DNA from: Haplomitrium mnioides
Taxonomy: Eukaryota; Marchantiophyta; Haplomitriopsida; Calobryales
Assembly (NCBI GenBank): GCA_049999725.1
Contig: JBNGIS010032002.1
Coordinates: 1 to 37,757, forward strand
Direction: 5' to 3'
DNA: 37,757 nt
This document shows positions 22,301-31,208 of this stretch, one piece after another (the stretch's first letter is position 1; every line of letters begins with the position of its first letter). The notes beneath the pieces were generated by a model. That model was given only the letters and a program-made list of their open reading frames with translations. It had not been told where the DNA came from and made no database searches. The position numbers and the translations under genes are program-made.

Positions 22301-25300
22301 CCTACACACATCACAACAGCCCAACACATAGAGTGCAGCCTTCACAATGTACATCACTGGTGACTACTTCGATGCAGAACATCCACTAAAGTCACTGAAT
22401 AATATAGTTATGAAGTTGTGGAGAGTGAAACTAACCACAAAAACAAATAAATGGAATCTGCAATAGTCTAGGGAAAACCTACACACATCACAACGGCGCA
22501 ACACATAGAGTGCAGCCTTCACAATGTGGTGTCTAGCACAACAAAACTAATAAAAAAACTGGACTTTCTCAAGCATCAGATTGTGGGATTCACCGCACAT
22601 CACACATTCTCACCCTCAAAAGCCACCATAAACTACTGGATTTCTGTAGCACACATGGCCTGCACATCTGCAATGGGAAAATACAGAGGCCAAACTCAGG
22701 GAGCGCTACCTGTCAGGGCAGCACAGGCATAAGGCAATCAGTTGTGGACTACCTACTTGCCAACTCCCATCACACATCTGAATTTCTCCAGAAATTCTAC
22801 ATCAGGGAACCAACCCCTGACTCTGACCACACACCACTACACTTTATCCTAAACCCAATCCCTGATTCAACAACATTGCAAGAAACATGACCCTGGCGGG
22901 AAAAAAAATACAACAGGAGCACTACATACATGGCGGAAACGTACAAGAGAACTACGCACCACCTGGATGGCACAAAGACAAATAATTTCATCTCTAAAGG
23001 GCAAGCAAGACGCTCCAGCTCCAGTTGCATGACCTCAAAGACTGGAAGAAGTATGCAGACAAGCTCTACCACTCTGCATCAGTTATACCTACTACTCCTT
23101 GGACCAACAGCAAACCCACCACAGATGTCTTCAACACAGGAGAGGTACTTGTTTTGATCCAGAAACTACACAACAAAGCCCCTGACTCCCTAGAGATCCA
23201 AGCCCAAATGCTTAAACGAGGATCCAACCTGCTCTCCCAGCACATCAACATGTTTAATCAAGTGATACAAACTGAACTACCTGCAGAATGGAAGCTCAAT
23301 ACTACCATCTTAATCCACAAATCTGGAGACAAAAGTCAACACTCTAACTATCATGCTCAGCCCTCTATTCCCCAAACTCTTTGGGGCCACACTCAACTTC
23401 AAAATCACACAATGGAGCAAAGCACAACAGCTAAGAGCTCAAGGACACGGAGGGGTTCAGGAGCATCACTCAACCACTGACCATCTCATCACCATCTGCA
23501 CCATAATAGAATATAGCCATGAAGTTGTGGAGAGTAAAACTAACCACACAAAAAAAGAAAAATGGGAGCTGCAATAGTCTAAGGAAAACAAACACACTTC
23601 ACAACTGCGCAACACATAGAGTGCAACCTTCACAATGTGGCGTCAGACACAAAGTTTCAGACTATTCAGCCTCATCATGTGTAGCAGTGACAAGCTGCCA
23701 CAACTTCCTACTGGTTTCGTCAGTTCCCGACAGCAGGTCCTGATTAATCTTCGTACCGAGTTTCTGCCACTTTCCGGAAGTAACGGGAAAACTCAGTCAT
23801 GATGACGCCTAGCAGACCGCACCATAATAGAAAGACATAAACGTGTTGGAGGTTTATATTGCTGCTTTGTTGATTTTCAGAAAGCCTTTGACTCAGTATC
23901 ACACAGCAAACTCTGGTCCAGATTAAAAGAGCTAAACCTACCAAGCGACTGGATCATAGCCATCCAGATCTTATATGAAGAAGTTTTGGCATGCATACGC
24001 ACCAATCAGGGTATGTTGGAGCCTATCCACTGCAACATTGGCTTCAAGCAGGGCTGCCCACTTTCTCCCAGCCTATTTGGCCTGTTCATCGACAAACTGG
24101 AGACAGTAAATGTCATCTGCATACAAGAGAATACCAATGGTATTGGCTAGCAGGTTGGGGGACTCCAACAGCACCTAAAGGCACTTGACCAATTCCGCAG
24201 CCAATCGAGTATGACTGTCAATATGAAGAAAACCAAAGTCCTGGTATTTGGCAAATGGCTTACCACAGCCTAGCCAGATACTTTCAAGTTCAGATGGGAC
24301 ACTGTTGAAGTGGTGGGCCAGGACATCTAACTGGGGATACCAGTACATACCCAGCAAGGATGGAGTCTTGGAGCCAAGAGCAGGGCTACAGCAGATCTCA
24401 TAAGCCTCTACCAATTGAATAGCTGGAGCAAGATAAAAGATACATGGCATATACCCATGAGCATCAGCCTCTTCCATACCTTTGATAGTCTCAACAGCAA
24501 CAAATGAAGAGAAATATGAGGGCCCTCTCTAACTCCTGCAATGTGGCCGAAACATGGCAAGAAACCTCTCAAGACGTTCCTCACTAGACTAGCCAATGTC
24601 TGCACCACTACACCTCTGCACATACTGGCAGCTGAATTTGGTATACTACCCATCAAAGCACACGCAGTCATGAAACTTGTCACATATCTGCAATCTATTC
24701 AGGACACTGTACCGTCCAGATACCCAACAATGGTTATGGAGGCATCTCGAAAAGCAGCCCAAGGTGACCCTACTACAAATTGGTACAACCAAATCAAGAA
24801 ATGGTTCAAAAAATGGGGACTGAACATAGAGGCTCTTCCAAACCAATCAGGAACTGCGCTCATAGATCACCTATTGACACACTACTTCAAGGTCCTCTGG
24901 CAGTCTTCCTGTGCAGCATCCAGGACTGTCAAGTACAACAAGCTGATCTACAACACTCCATCAAGGTAATCCCAACAATATCTGAAAAGTAGCATATCAC
25001 TCCCTCTGGTTCACATCGTCATACAACTCTGAACTCGTTCCCATTGACTGCGATGCAAAACAGCAATATGGTCAAGGACTGACAACAACGTACAGCCTGA
25101 GAAGCTGGGTGCCTCCAATGCAACTTACAAGTCATGAAAGATGAACACCACATCATCTTTTGCTGCCCCAGGTACTATGTTTAATGATTCATTTGTCGTG
25201 AGAATGACTAAATTGTAATTTCAAAATCTAATGTGTCACTTATAGTTATCAACTTCAAGTTGATTTAATCAAGCAGCAAAATTTCCTCTGCCCAGTTGTC

Positions 25301-28300
25301 AGAATCACAGGTAGAGGAAAACGAGGCTCCTTAAGGAAAAGGGGCTCCTCGACTTGTGCCGCGGCACTGCTTTGTGACAGCAGAAAAAGGGATGTGCAGC
25401 TGTGCTTCATTGTGATAGCAGAAGACCGGTCGCGCCTCTGCCACCTCCTCAGCAATAGCAGAAACTGGGTGCTTCTTCGCGATAGCAGACAATGGGTGCT
25501 TTTTTGCAGTAGCAGAAAACAGGCACCTTCTCCTTCTGATCGATAAGGTGGAGATGAACAGCTTAGGCATGAACTGATAGAACATAAAATGTATAAGGGA
25601 TGCGATAGCTGGAATGATTGACTCCCCTAAGATATATGGAATTGAGAGGATGCCTTGAATGGGTCCTCTGCTGATTTATATTAGCTATGAAGTTGTGGAG
25701 AGCAAAACTAACCACAACAACAATTAAATGGAAGCTGCAATAGTTTAGGATAGGAAAAACCTACACATATCACAACTGTGCACGCATAGAGTGCAGCCTG
25801 GACANNNNNNNNNNNNNNNNNNNNNNNNNNNNNNNNNNNNNNNNNNNNNNNNNNNNNNNNNNNNNNNNNNNNNNNNNNNNNNNNNNNNNNNNNNNNNNNN
25901 NNNNAACTCAGTCATGATGATGCCTAGCACTCCACCAAGAATCCAACAAATCAAAATCTGTCAACTCTCAAGCATCAGCTTGCGACATCATTCATTTCAC
26001 TTTAGTTTGATCTTGTGAAGCAAAAATCCAAGAGCATAACTCCCAGAAAGGTCTGCTGAAAGGTTAGTGATTGGGGCCTTCTGCACCCTGAACATAGCAC
26101 ATGAAGCGCATCACTGGTGACTACTTGGATGCAGAACATCCGCTAAAGTCACTGAATATATTAGTTATGAAGTTGTGGAGAGCAAAACTAACCACAACAA
26201 CAATTAAATGGAAGCTGCAATAGTCTAGGAAAAACCTACACATATCACAACTGTGCACTCCTCTGCTGATTTATATACACGCATCAATACCAGCATCAGC
26301 TGGGAAACAATGGGCACCTAGGTCTTCTAAATCTATGGGCGAGGACTGCTCGCACAATGGAATCTGTTCAGGTGGAGAAGACTGCTGCGCACCTATGGAC
26401 AAGAGTAGCTGCACCCACTCCAGATTCCCGTTGGTAGCTTCAAATCAAATGATTGTTTGTGTGCGCATGCAGATGATTGCATGCGCATGCTTATTTCTGC
26501 ACCCCCAGAAAAAAATAGCCAACTTCCCAGGAGCTGATTCGCTTAACTTTATCTAACTATTCTAGCTAGCTAAGGCTTACCATGACTAAAAATATGTTAG
26601 TTCATATTTATTTACAAAAGGGATCCCTTCACAGGATTGACCTTTGGGAGGGACTGTACTTAGATCCTCCTCAGGATCCATCCTTCCACTCAAGCATCTT
26701 CAGTGAACTTATTATGATGGATTGTTTGGCTCCATAAAAAGAGAACTTAGAGATTAGAGGTTAGAGACCAGAGAGTGAGCATATGACTCACCAGGGGGTT
26801 TGTCCCTGTTTATTATGATCTGACCATTTTGGCTTCTTACTTTGTTTTTTCGCAGCCTTCTGCACATTTGTGCGCTTTTTACTCTTAGTCCTTGTTGCCT
26901 TAGGGCTGGTTCTAGACTTCAATTCTCTCCTGAAGAATTGATATACTCATTAGAAGCCCCCCTCAGAAAGATTAGTAATTTGGGCATAATGAATCTGAAC
27001 CATAATACAGAGCGCATGGCACTTACGTGCAATATCTGCAAAAGTTACTGGAAAATAGCCATGAAGATGTGGAGAGTAAAACCAACCACACAAACATACG
27101 ATGGTAACCAGATGGAAGTTGCAACAATGTACGAAAAATTACTCACCTCACAGCTACAGAAACATATAGCTATGAAGATGTAGAGAGTAAAACAAACCAA
27201 AAAGCAAATATAGCAATAATAGTGACTCAATGGAAGTTGCCACAGTCTACCAAAAACCTACACACATCACAACTGCAGCAACATAGAATCAGGCCTTCAC
27301 AATGTGGTGCCAATCACAAAGTTTCCAACTGAACAGCCTCATCATGCACACAATAAAACCATTGCATACCTTATATCAAATGGGATACTGCTTTCTGCCT
27401 CCACAAATTTGATGATAGGAACCCGGGCTTTCCCAATAACCTGACAAAATCTCCACAAAACTCAGTGCCCAAGTCTGCTAATAGATAAGAGGTGTCAACC
27501 AGGGCATCACATCAACAGTTTATGCAGAACCTGAAGGTTTTTGGCTAAAGACTTTCGAGTCAAGGCCTTTGCCAAAGCTTTAAGGCCAGATTGTGGCACT
27601 TGACACCCAGAGTTCAATATTACAACCTGTATAACAATGAATCAAAATGGAGACAAAAGGGCAGCGCTGTTAGTTTTGAAAAAATACTGCAGTGCTACGC
27701 TCAAATGAACAAACTAGAGTATGGCTGGCACCAACAAACCAACATCTCCGGCGAACAATTTGATTGTAAACTCTCCTAGTAGTTGTTTAAAAAAGACATG
27801 CGTAAGCCTAGACACACAAACACCTCTACACTAATAAACATGTATCCCAAAATCATTGCCCACAATAATGGGGAAGAAAGACAGTATCTCAAGAAACTAA
27901 GTTATTTCCAATAAGTAAAAAGCCAACACCCGCAAACCAGACAAAACAAGAGCACAATACTTCATCCACATGCACCAAAGATTGCTTCTTGTTGATAGCT
28001 TACATCAACATCACTTGTTGGCAAGAAGAGCCCTGTGGCAAAAGATCCAAAAACCTTAACCTGCATAAGCAGAAAATTAAATAATAAGCAAAATTTTCAA
28101 ACAGTAGAAAAAACTCTGCATAAACCTTGACAGGCTTGTCATAAAGTTCCCAAAACTTAATGAGTACTAATATGCTTCACTCTGTTAGAAGCAAGGACCT
28201 GTTCGTGGCTTTTTTCCACCTTGTGGCCCGAGGGAAATTGCAGGTTACACGAAATAGCATCTACTTTCGTAAAAAGTGATCGAAATTTTAATTTCATGAA

Positions 28301-29398
28301 CTGGCCACATGATAGCACCTGGCAGGCAGGCCAGATAGACAGCACAACAGCCCTGACACGTTCAACTGCTGCAGATCGGCGACTCTGCTCCTCTGTAGTT
28401 GGCGAGACAAACTCACAGAAGTCCAAAATTTCTGTAAACATATTTTTCAAACTTAGTCAGGCAACAAAATTTGCCTTCCATAGGCATCATGCAAATGTAA
28501 ATAACAGCGTATTAACTAGACACTCAAAGCAGCCGGGTGAAGATAATTTACAAACAAAATATGAAAACCATCTGGCAGCTAAAGAGCTTTTAGTGCATAG
28601 AACCTTTTTGTGTGCTCATGCATTATAATGGCTTCTTCAACAAAAAATGTGCATGCTGCAAGCGATAAACAGGATTGAATTCGAGCATAGGTGCCATTCA
28701 ACGTCATGGACGACCAACCAAACGTACACTCCCAATAATAGCCACAACGTCAACCGTGACCTACAGTCCCTGCTTCTTATCGATGTCAACCTTCACAACA
28801 TTGTTTCTCAGCACTAACCTTGATGAAGCTGCAACAAAGGACTTTGGAACCAGGTACCATGTGAACTTCGCCTTCGAGCCCATGGAGGAGCCTTCTTGAC
28901 TGCACTATTTAGAGCTTCTGTTGAAACTTTTTTCTTCCCTGTGCTGTCTGCGATCTTCACTTCTGTTACCTCACAAGATTCTAAAGCCAGGAATCCAACT
29001 TCTTCATCCCTAGAACCTGTCAAATGAATGGGACTGTCATTTATATTGTCTCCGCCCTTGAAAAGAATGCTTGACAACGTTGTGACAGATTCTTGTGTCC
29101 CCGCTACAAACGAAATAAGCTTATCTTGTCTAATTGTACCTGTACCCTGCCCAGTTTTGAAATCTGGAGTCTTGAACGGTTCTTGCTCCACATGCCCAGA
29201 ATTGCAGGATTCGAAATTCTCGTTCTTCTGTTCAAATTGATTGGACGAGGATGTAAGCACCTGTAACGACGACTCAATGTTACACCCCTCTCCTCCACGA
29301 TAATGCGAGGAAAAGGATGATCGTAGAAAATCGGGTGTGCGCTCCCCTATCGCAGCCACCGTCTCATACACGAAAACGGAGTTGTCAAGCGACGTCAT
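18414..29398 (-). CDS. non-canonical nuclear poly(A) polymerase, TRF4/TRF5 (PAPD5/7) family, 13 exons
   Basis: The coding sequence joins 29398-28819, 28431-28319, 28060-28004, 27626-27531, 27440-27370, 21369-21327, 21128-21048, 20949-20890, 20803-20729, 20064-19967, 19737-19689, 19496-19452 and 19325-18414. All introns are GT-AG; the total is 2280 bases, 759 residues. Domains: a variable Ser-rich N-terminus (1-185); the Pol-beta-type nucleotidyltransferase with FGSFATGLFLPTSDVD (235-250; GS at 236-237, metal ligands D248 and D250) and IPFDISFD (D304); the central domain with ELNEVYTGGIGSYAL (about 344-358); the PAP-associated domain (NLGILLVDFFDFYG, from 387); and a basic Ser/Arg/Lys tail with a nuclear-signal-like KRKRAK near 565. 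Family members add short poly(A) tails to nuclear RNAs, including rRNA by-products, for the exosome (TRAMP complex; Arabidopsis TRL is the plant counterpart). All catalytic residues are present, so it is probably functional. The start codon is the first in-frame ATG; the 5' UTR is unknown. Confidence 0.95.
19452..19496 (-). CDS. TRF4-like gene, exon 12
   Basis: Fifteen codons, TPDNDIGKNSYNVTK, correspond to the DNDIGKNS block that closes the catalytic fold. Confidence 0.95.
19689..19737 (-). CDS. TRF4-like gene, exon 11
   Basis: It encodes FIDTNRPYLLSVEDPQ, the RPxLLSxEDPQ block of the PAP-associated domain. The donor is CCTCAG|GTACTG. Confidence 0.95.
19967..20064 (-). CDS. TRF4-like gene, exon 10
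   Basis: It encodes VDFFDFYGRALNVRDVGIS and on to FFSKKSRG. The donor was set after CGTGG by the frame of exon 11 (GG|GTAAGT). Confidence 0.95.
20065..20728 (-). other. intron 9 of the TRF4-like gene
   Basis: A 664-bp intron with GT-AG ends. It contains a short (TC)n run near 20381 and no recognisable element or coding motif. Confidence 0.85.
20729..20803 (-). CDS. TRF4-like gene, exon 9
   Basis: Twenty-five codons begin with a variable loop (MHPSRKAFNSRGEHR) and end in GNLGILL, the start of the PAP-associated domain. Confidence 0.95.
20890..20949 (-). CDS. TRF4-like gene, exon 8
   Basis: Twenty codons, VYTGGIGSYALIVMLLNHLQ; the GGIGSYAL block is a hallmark of the family. Confidence 0.97.
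21048..21128 (-). CDS. TRF4-like gene, exon 7
   Basis: Twenty-seven codons from DAMVALPPLKPLCLVLK to FLQQRELNE, part of the central domain conserved in TRF4/PAPD5. Confidence 0.96.
21327..21369 (-). CDS. TRF4-like gene, exon 6 (43 bp)
   Basis: It is the shortest exon. It completes Ser306 and encodes FDVANGPDAAEFIR, the continuation of the IPFDISFD motif. The frame is restored exactly across the 6000-bp intron. Confidence 0.95.
21700..22000 (-). repeat. SINE-like repeat, copy 1 (near full length)
   Basis: It runs from GTTATGAAGTTCTGGAGAGTG to GACGCCTAGCACTCC on the plus strand and aligns along its length with the copy at 23512-23818. Orientation is inferred as minus because shorter copies all keep the low-coordinate end. 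Confidence 0.75.
22001..22229. repeat. duplicated spacer, copy A
   Basis: It is nearly identical to 25934-26163. Landmarks include GTTAGTGATTGGGGCCTTCT and TCACTGGTGACTACTTGGAT. With the flanking SINE-like copies it forms one block of the segmental duplication. Its last about 56 bp recur again at 22351-22406. Confidence 0.8.
22230..22350 (-). repeat. SINE-like repeat, copy 2 (truncated)
   Basis: It covers only the low-coordinate about 120 bp of the unit, ending at TTCACAATGT, that is, 5'-truncated in the inferred orientation. Confidence 0.75.
22407..22533 (-). repeat. SINE-like repeat, copy 3 (truncated)
   Basis: It is almost identical to copy 2. Together with the 56-bp lead (22351-22406) it looks like a local tandem duplication of 22174-22350. 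Confidence 0.75.
23498..23511. repeat. target-site duplication, left
   Basis: GCACCATAATAGAA, identical to 23819-23832. It lies inside the LINE RT frame, so the empty site is known. Confidence 0.9.
23512..23818 (-). mobile_element. SINE-like element, 307 bp, nested in the LINE
   Basis: The segment is bounded by perfect 14-bp direct repeats. Removing it with one repeat leaves the LINE RT reading straight through from ICTIIE into RHKRV and motif A. It has no terminal inverted repeats and no gene. A long, perfect target-site duplication is typical of endonuclease-primed retroposition, which fits a SINE or a short LINE-derived element. I found no clear pol III A and B boxes and no poly(A), so the class is inferred. 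It is the best-defined copy of the family in this intron. Confidence 0.75.
23819..23832. repeat. target-site duplication, right
   Basis: GCACCATAATAGAA, a perfect partner of 23498-23511. Confidence 0.9.
25451..25545. repeat. short tandem repeat, about 28-30 bp unit
   Basis: Units of the form (GCG/GCA)ATAGCAGAnAATGGGTGCTTCTT recur about three times, and a looser copy lies upstream near 25415. They encode SAIAKKHP-like repeats on the minus strand, but this is probably not translated. Confidence 0.55.
25684..25933 (-). repeat. SINE-like repeat, copy 5 (contains gap)
   Basis: The left half matches the unit; the middle is lost in the N gap; the right end AACTCAGTCATGATGATGCC matches the unit's far end. 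Confidence 0.7.
25805..25904. other. assembly gap, 100 N
   Basis: Exactly 100 N, a conventional gap of unknown size. It falls inside a repeat copy that exists several times nearby. Confidence 0.99.
25934..26163. repeat. duplicated spacer, copy B
   Basis: Partner of 22001-22229, with scattered substitutions and small indels. Confidence 0.8.
26164..26258 (-). repeat. SINE-like repeat, copy 6 (truncated)
   Basis: It keeps the low-coordinate end only (to CAACTGTGCAC), as copies 2 and 3 do. Confidence 0.7.
26463..26486. repeat. perfect 9-bp inverted repeat
   Basis: GCGCATGCA, a 6-nt loop, then TGCATGCGC. The arms are alternating purine-pyrimidine. Confidence 0.6.
27058..27168 (-). repeat. SINE-like repeat, copy 7 (diverged)
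   Basis: It opens with GCCATGAAGATGTGGAGAGTA and is the most diverged copy. It abuts copy 8. Confidence 0.6.
27169..27350 (-). repeat. SINE-like repeat, copy 8 (diverged)
   Basis: It opens with GCTATGAAGATGTAGAGAGTA and continues through GGCCTTCACAATGTGGTGCC to CAGCCTCATCATG, so it is longer than copies 2, 3 and 6. Confidence 0.65.
27370..27440 (-). CDS. TRF4-like gene, exon 5 (third catalytic Asp)
   Basis: VIGKARVPIIKFVEAE and SSIPFDI hold the third metal ligand, D304. It ends two bases into the Ser306 codon (ATAAG|GTATGC), just before the 6-kb intron. Confidence 0.97.
27531..27626 (-). CDS. TRF4-like gene, exon 4
   Basis: Thirty-two codons from VVILNSG to KSLAKNLQ complete the DxDVVI strand and the next helix. 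Confidence 0.95.
28004..28060 (-). CDS. TRF4-like gene, exon 3 (catalytic GS and DxD)
   Basis: Nineteen codons, VKVFGSFATGLFLPTSDVD, contain the glycine-serine motif and both N-terminal metal-binding Asp residues (D248, D250). It ends at GAT|GTAAGC. Confidence 0.97.
28319..28431 (-). CDS. TRF4-like gene, exon 2
   Basis: It encodes EILDFCEFVSPTTEEQ through SIWPACQ (194-231), the family's opening helix. The acceptor is TTTACAG|AAATTT; the first Glu codon is split with exon 1. Confidence 0.95.
28819..29398 (-). CDS. TRF4-like gene, exon 1
   Basis: This exon encodes residues 1-193 plus one base. It is low in known motifs until GTWFQSPLLQLHQ at the end, which leads into the conserved fold. The donor reads CATCAAG|GTTAGT. 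An open frame runs 5 bases past the donor, so a naive ORF call ends at 28814. Confidence 0.9.
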
Positions 29399-29750
29399 TC
29401 TCAGAATCCCAAAATCGGCGGATTAAAGGACCGTTTGATGATTCCTTATACACATCACTGACGACGTTATGAGAATAAATAACCGCCCCTTAATCGACAA
29501 TATATGGCCATCATTGTGGTCGCCGCATCCCAACAGCAGCGCCCAATTTCACCACTGCAGGAAGCTTCAAACAACTTCCCCAATTAATTTCAAGGATTGT
29601 CGAGCATTGTCCTTCCAACACCCCCTCCACCATTCATCTGCACTTCTAACTCACTAACACCTAACCCAACCCTAAACTCGGGTTATAAATTTAGTAATTT
29701 GAGCAACTACAAAGCCAATCAACAAACAAGTAAACTTAAAAATCACATAT
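29399..29750 (-). promoter_or_regulatory. upstream region of the TRF4-like gene, with telo-box-like motif
   Basis: Only 352 bp separate the start codon from the copia 5' LTR, so the core promoter and 5' UTR must lie here or use element sequence. AACCCTAAA (29668-29676, plus strand) matches the plant telo-box, common in promoters of ribosome-biogenesis genes. A weak TATA-like CATATATTG is at 29499-29507 on the minus strand. Both are motif matches only. Confidence 0.4.
29746..29750. repeat. copia target-site duplication, left
   Basis: CATAT directly before the 5' LTR, identical to 35921-35925. Confidence 0.9.
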
Positions 29751-29910
29751 TGTTGTAATCTAGTCTAACCCTAGTTGGCTAAACTAAGGTAGTTAGGATT
29801 ACCTATATTCATATATATATATATACCCTTTGTATCTTATATCATATAATAAGATACATGCTTGTGGGGAGATTGGAGAATAATTAATTTGTTGAGTACA
29901 TTTCACAATA
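29751..29910 (+). repeat. copia 5' LTR, 160 bp
   Basis: It runs from TGTTGTAATCTAGTCTA to TTTCACAATA. It contains an (AT)n stretch and CTTATATCATATAATAAG. The sequence after it (CTTTATTAGCAC) is not the usual initiator tRNA-Met site, so the primer binding site is decayed or uses another tRNA. Confidence 0.92.
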
Positions 29911-30810
29911 CTTTATTAGCACAAATAGTCTCTAAGAGCAATTGATTTTTTACAAAAATTATTCAAATTCATATGATAATTAATATATAATACTTTTATA
30001 CTTTTTTAATAAAGATAAAAAATTTGCGGTGGGATTTTTGACCTATAAGTGGCGTTTTTAGACGTAGGATTTGACCGAATTTGCTGTATATATATATATA
30101 TATATCGAACAATTTACAACTATGGCAGATTAATGCATTCTTTTGAGAATTTATGTTTTATTTTATTGCGAATCTCAAAAATTGAAGACCTCGAGATAAA
30201 ATCTTACTTATATATTGAGTTTTCTAATAAAACTAACTATATAATTTTCAATTATAATCTTTCTAATCCTCTAATTGAGTTTATAAATTTTTCTAGTTTC
30301 ATCTACAAACTTGTTACGTTTATCCATTTGCTGAATAGAACAAAACTAAATTAAAAATAACTCTAGAAATTTTTTCCTTCTAATGAGCATACTCATTTAT
30401 ACTTTTTCTTCTAGTTAGCATATCCAATCTACATGTTTAATATCTTCCTCTAGTCATAAATTCATTTCTGTTTTCTACTTTTAATATTACTGAAACACAC
30501 AACTAACTGTAGAAACTGAATATAGAAGATCTTTTCATACATTACAAGTAACATTTTACATAAATTGCAGAATATCACAACAAGATTATCTCTATTTTCT
30601 CATCCACACTTGTCAAGTTTATACAATCTAATTCTGTTATACAACCTGATTCTGTTATCTTTATCCACCAAAGTTCTTCCAGCATGAGCCACACTTGTTT
30701 TCATTTCAAACAATGTTAGCAATTCTACATATCCTTCAATTCATTCAGTATCAAACAATCAAATCCACCTCTACATAGGTTACCTTGAACATTTGACATT
30801 CTATACAACA

Positions 30811-31200
30811 TGAACACTATAGAGAAGCTCAAATTCAAGGAGTTGGCAATAGATAGATCTAATTACCTTTCATGAAGCCTTGATGTAGAGGTTCACCTTG
30901 CTGCTAAAGGCCTTCAAGACACCATCCTTACAAATGAAGATCCTAACCTATAGAACAAAGCCAAAGCATTAGTTTTTATGAGACACCATTTAGCAAAATC
31001 CCTCAAAACACAGTATCTCAACGAATATAGTTCTAGAAGGTTATGGGATAAGTTAAAAACAAGATTTAATCATATAAGAATTATCTCTTTACCTCTTGCT
31101 CGCCACGATTGGATCAATCTACGAGTTCAAGATTACTCTAGTTTGTATGTGACACAAATATATACATATTTAGTTAAGCAAGCTGTCACATGTATTATAA
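30811..31200 (+). pseudogene. copia gag, N-terminal part
   Basis: In frame: KLKFKELAIDRSNYLS, a TGA at 30873, SLDVEVHLAAKGLQ, then MRHHLAKSLKTQYLNEY and LWDKLKTRFNH, ending LARHDWINLRVQDY. This matches the plant copia gag pattern in which a Trp normally follows YL-S/T. There is no zinc knuckle; the sequence jumps to the pre-integrase domain at about 31200. Confidence 0.75.
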
Positions 31201-31208
31201 CATTATGA

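Larger units (their letters stand above)
22560..25180 (+). mobile_element. LINE (non-LTR retrotransposon) fragment, antisense to the host gene
   Basis: Endonuclease C-terminus: GLHICNG (about 22659), RQSVVDYLLANS (about 22734) and SDHTPLHF (about 22815). RT N-terminal part: FNQVIQTELPAEWKLNT and ILIHKSGDKSQHSNY (about 23250-23350), then MLSPLFPKLFGATL. After the nested insertion comes motif A, CCFVDFQKAFDSV (about 23863), and motif B, FKQGCPLSPSLFG (about 24042). Later come GGLQQHLKALDQF (about 24160) and the end knuckle CLQC...DEHHIIFCC (25110-25170). The ORF1 region and the N-terminal endonuclease are absent (5' truncation), stops and frameshifts are present, and the expected YADD motif near 24110-24150 is destroyed. 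Confidence 0.88.
21370..27369 (-). other. intron 5, 6000 bp, TE-rich
   Basis: GT at 27369 and AG at 21370 bound a 6000-bp intron that splits the Ser306 codon. It carries an antisense LINE fragment, at least eight SINE-like copies, a segmental duplication, a short tandem repeat, a hairpin and a 100-N gap. The stretches 25180-25683 and 26259-27057 outside these elements show no coding family. Confidence 0.9.

Noticed and set aside
23025-23480. Open frame of 151 codons as a separate gene
   Set aside because: It is the N-terminal part of LINE RT that slides out of frame at about 23350; not an independent gene.
23512-23818. Possible hammerhead ribozyme (retrozyme) in the SINE-like repeat, minus strand, around ATGATGAG...TGAAAC
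   Set aside because: A short stem II can be drawn (GGCT/AGTC), but there is an extra base before GAAA, the CUGA core is incomplete, and no stem III pairs next to the only GTC upstream.
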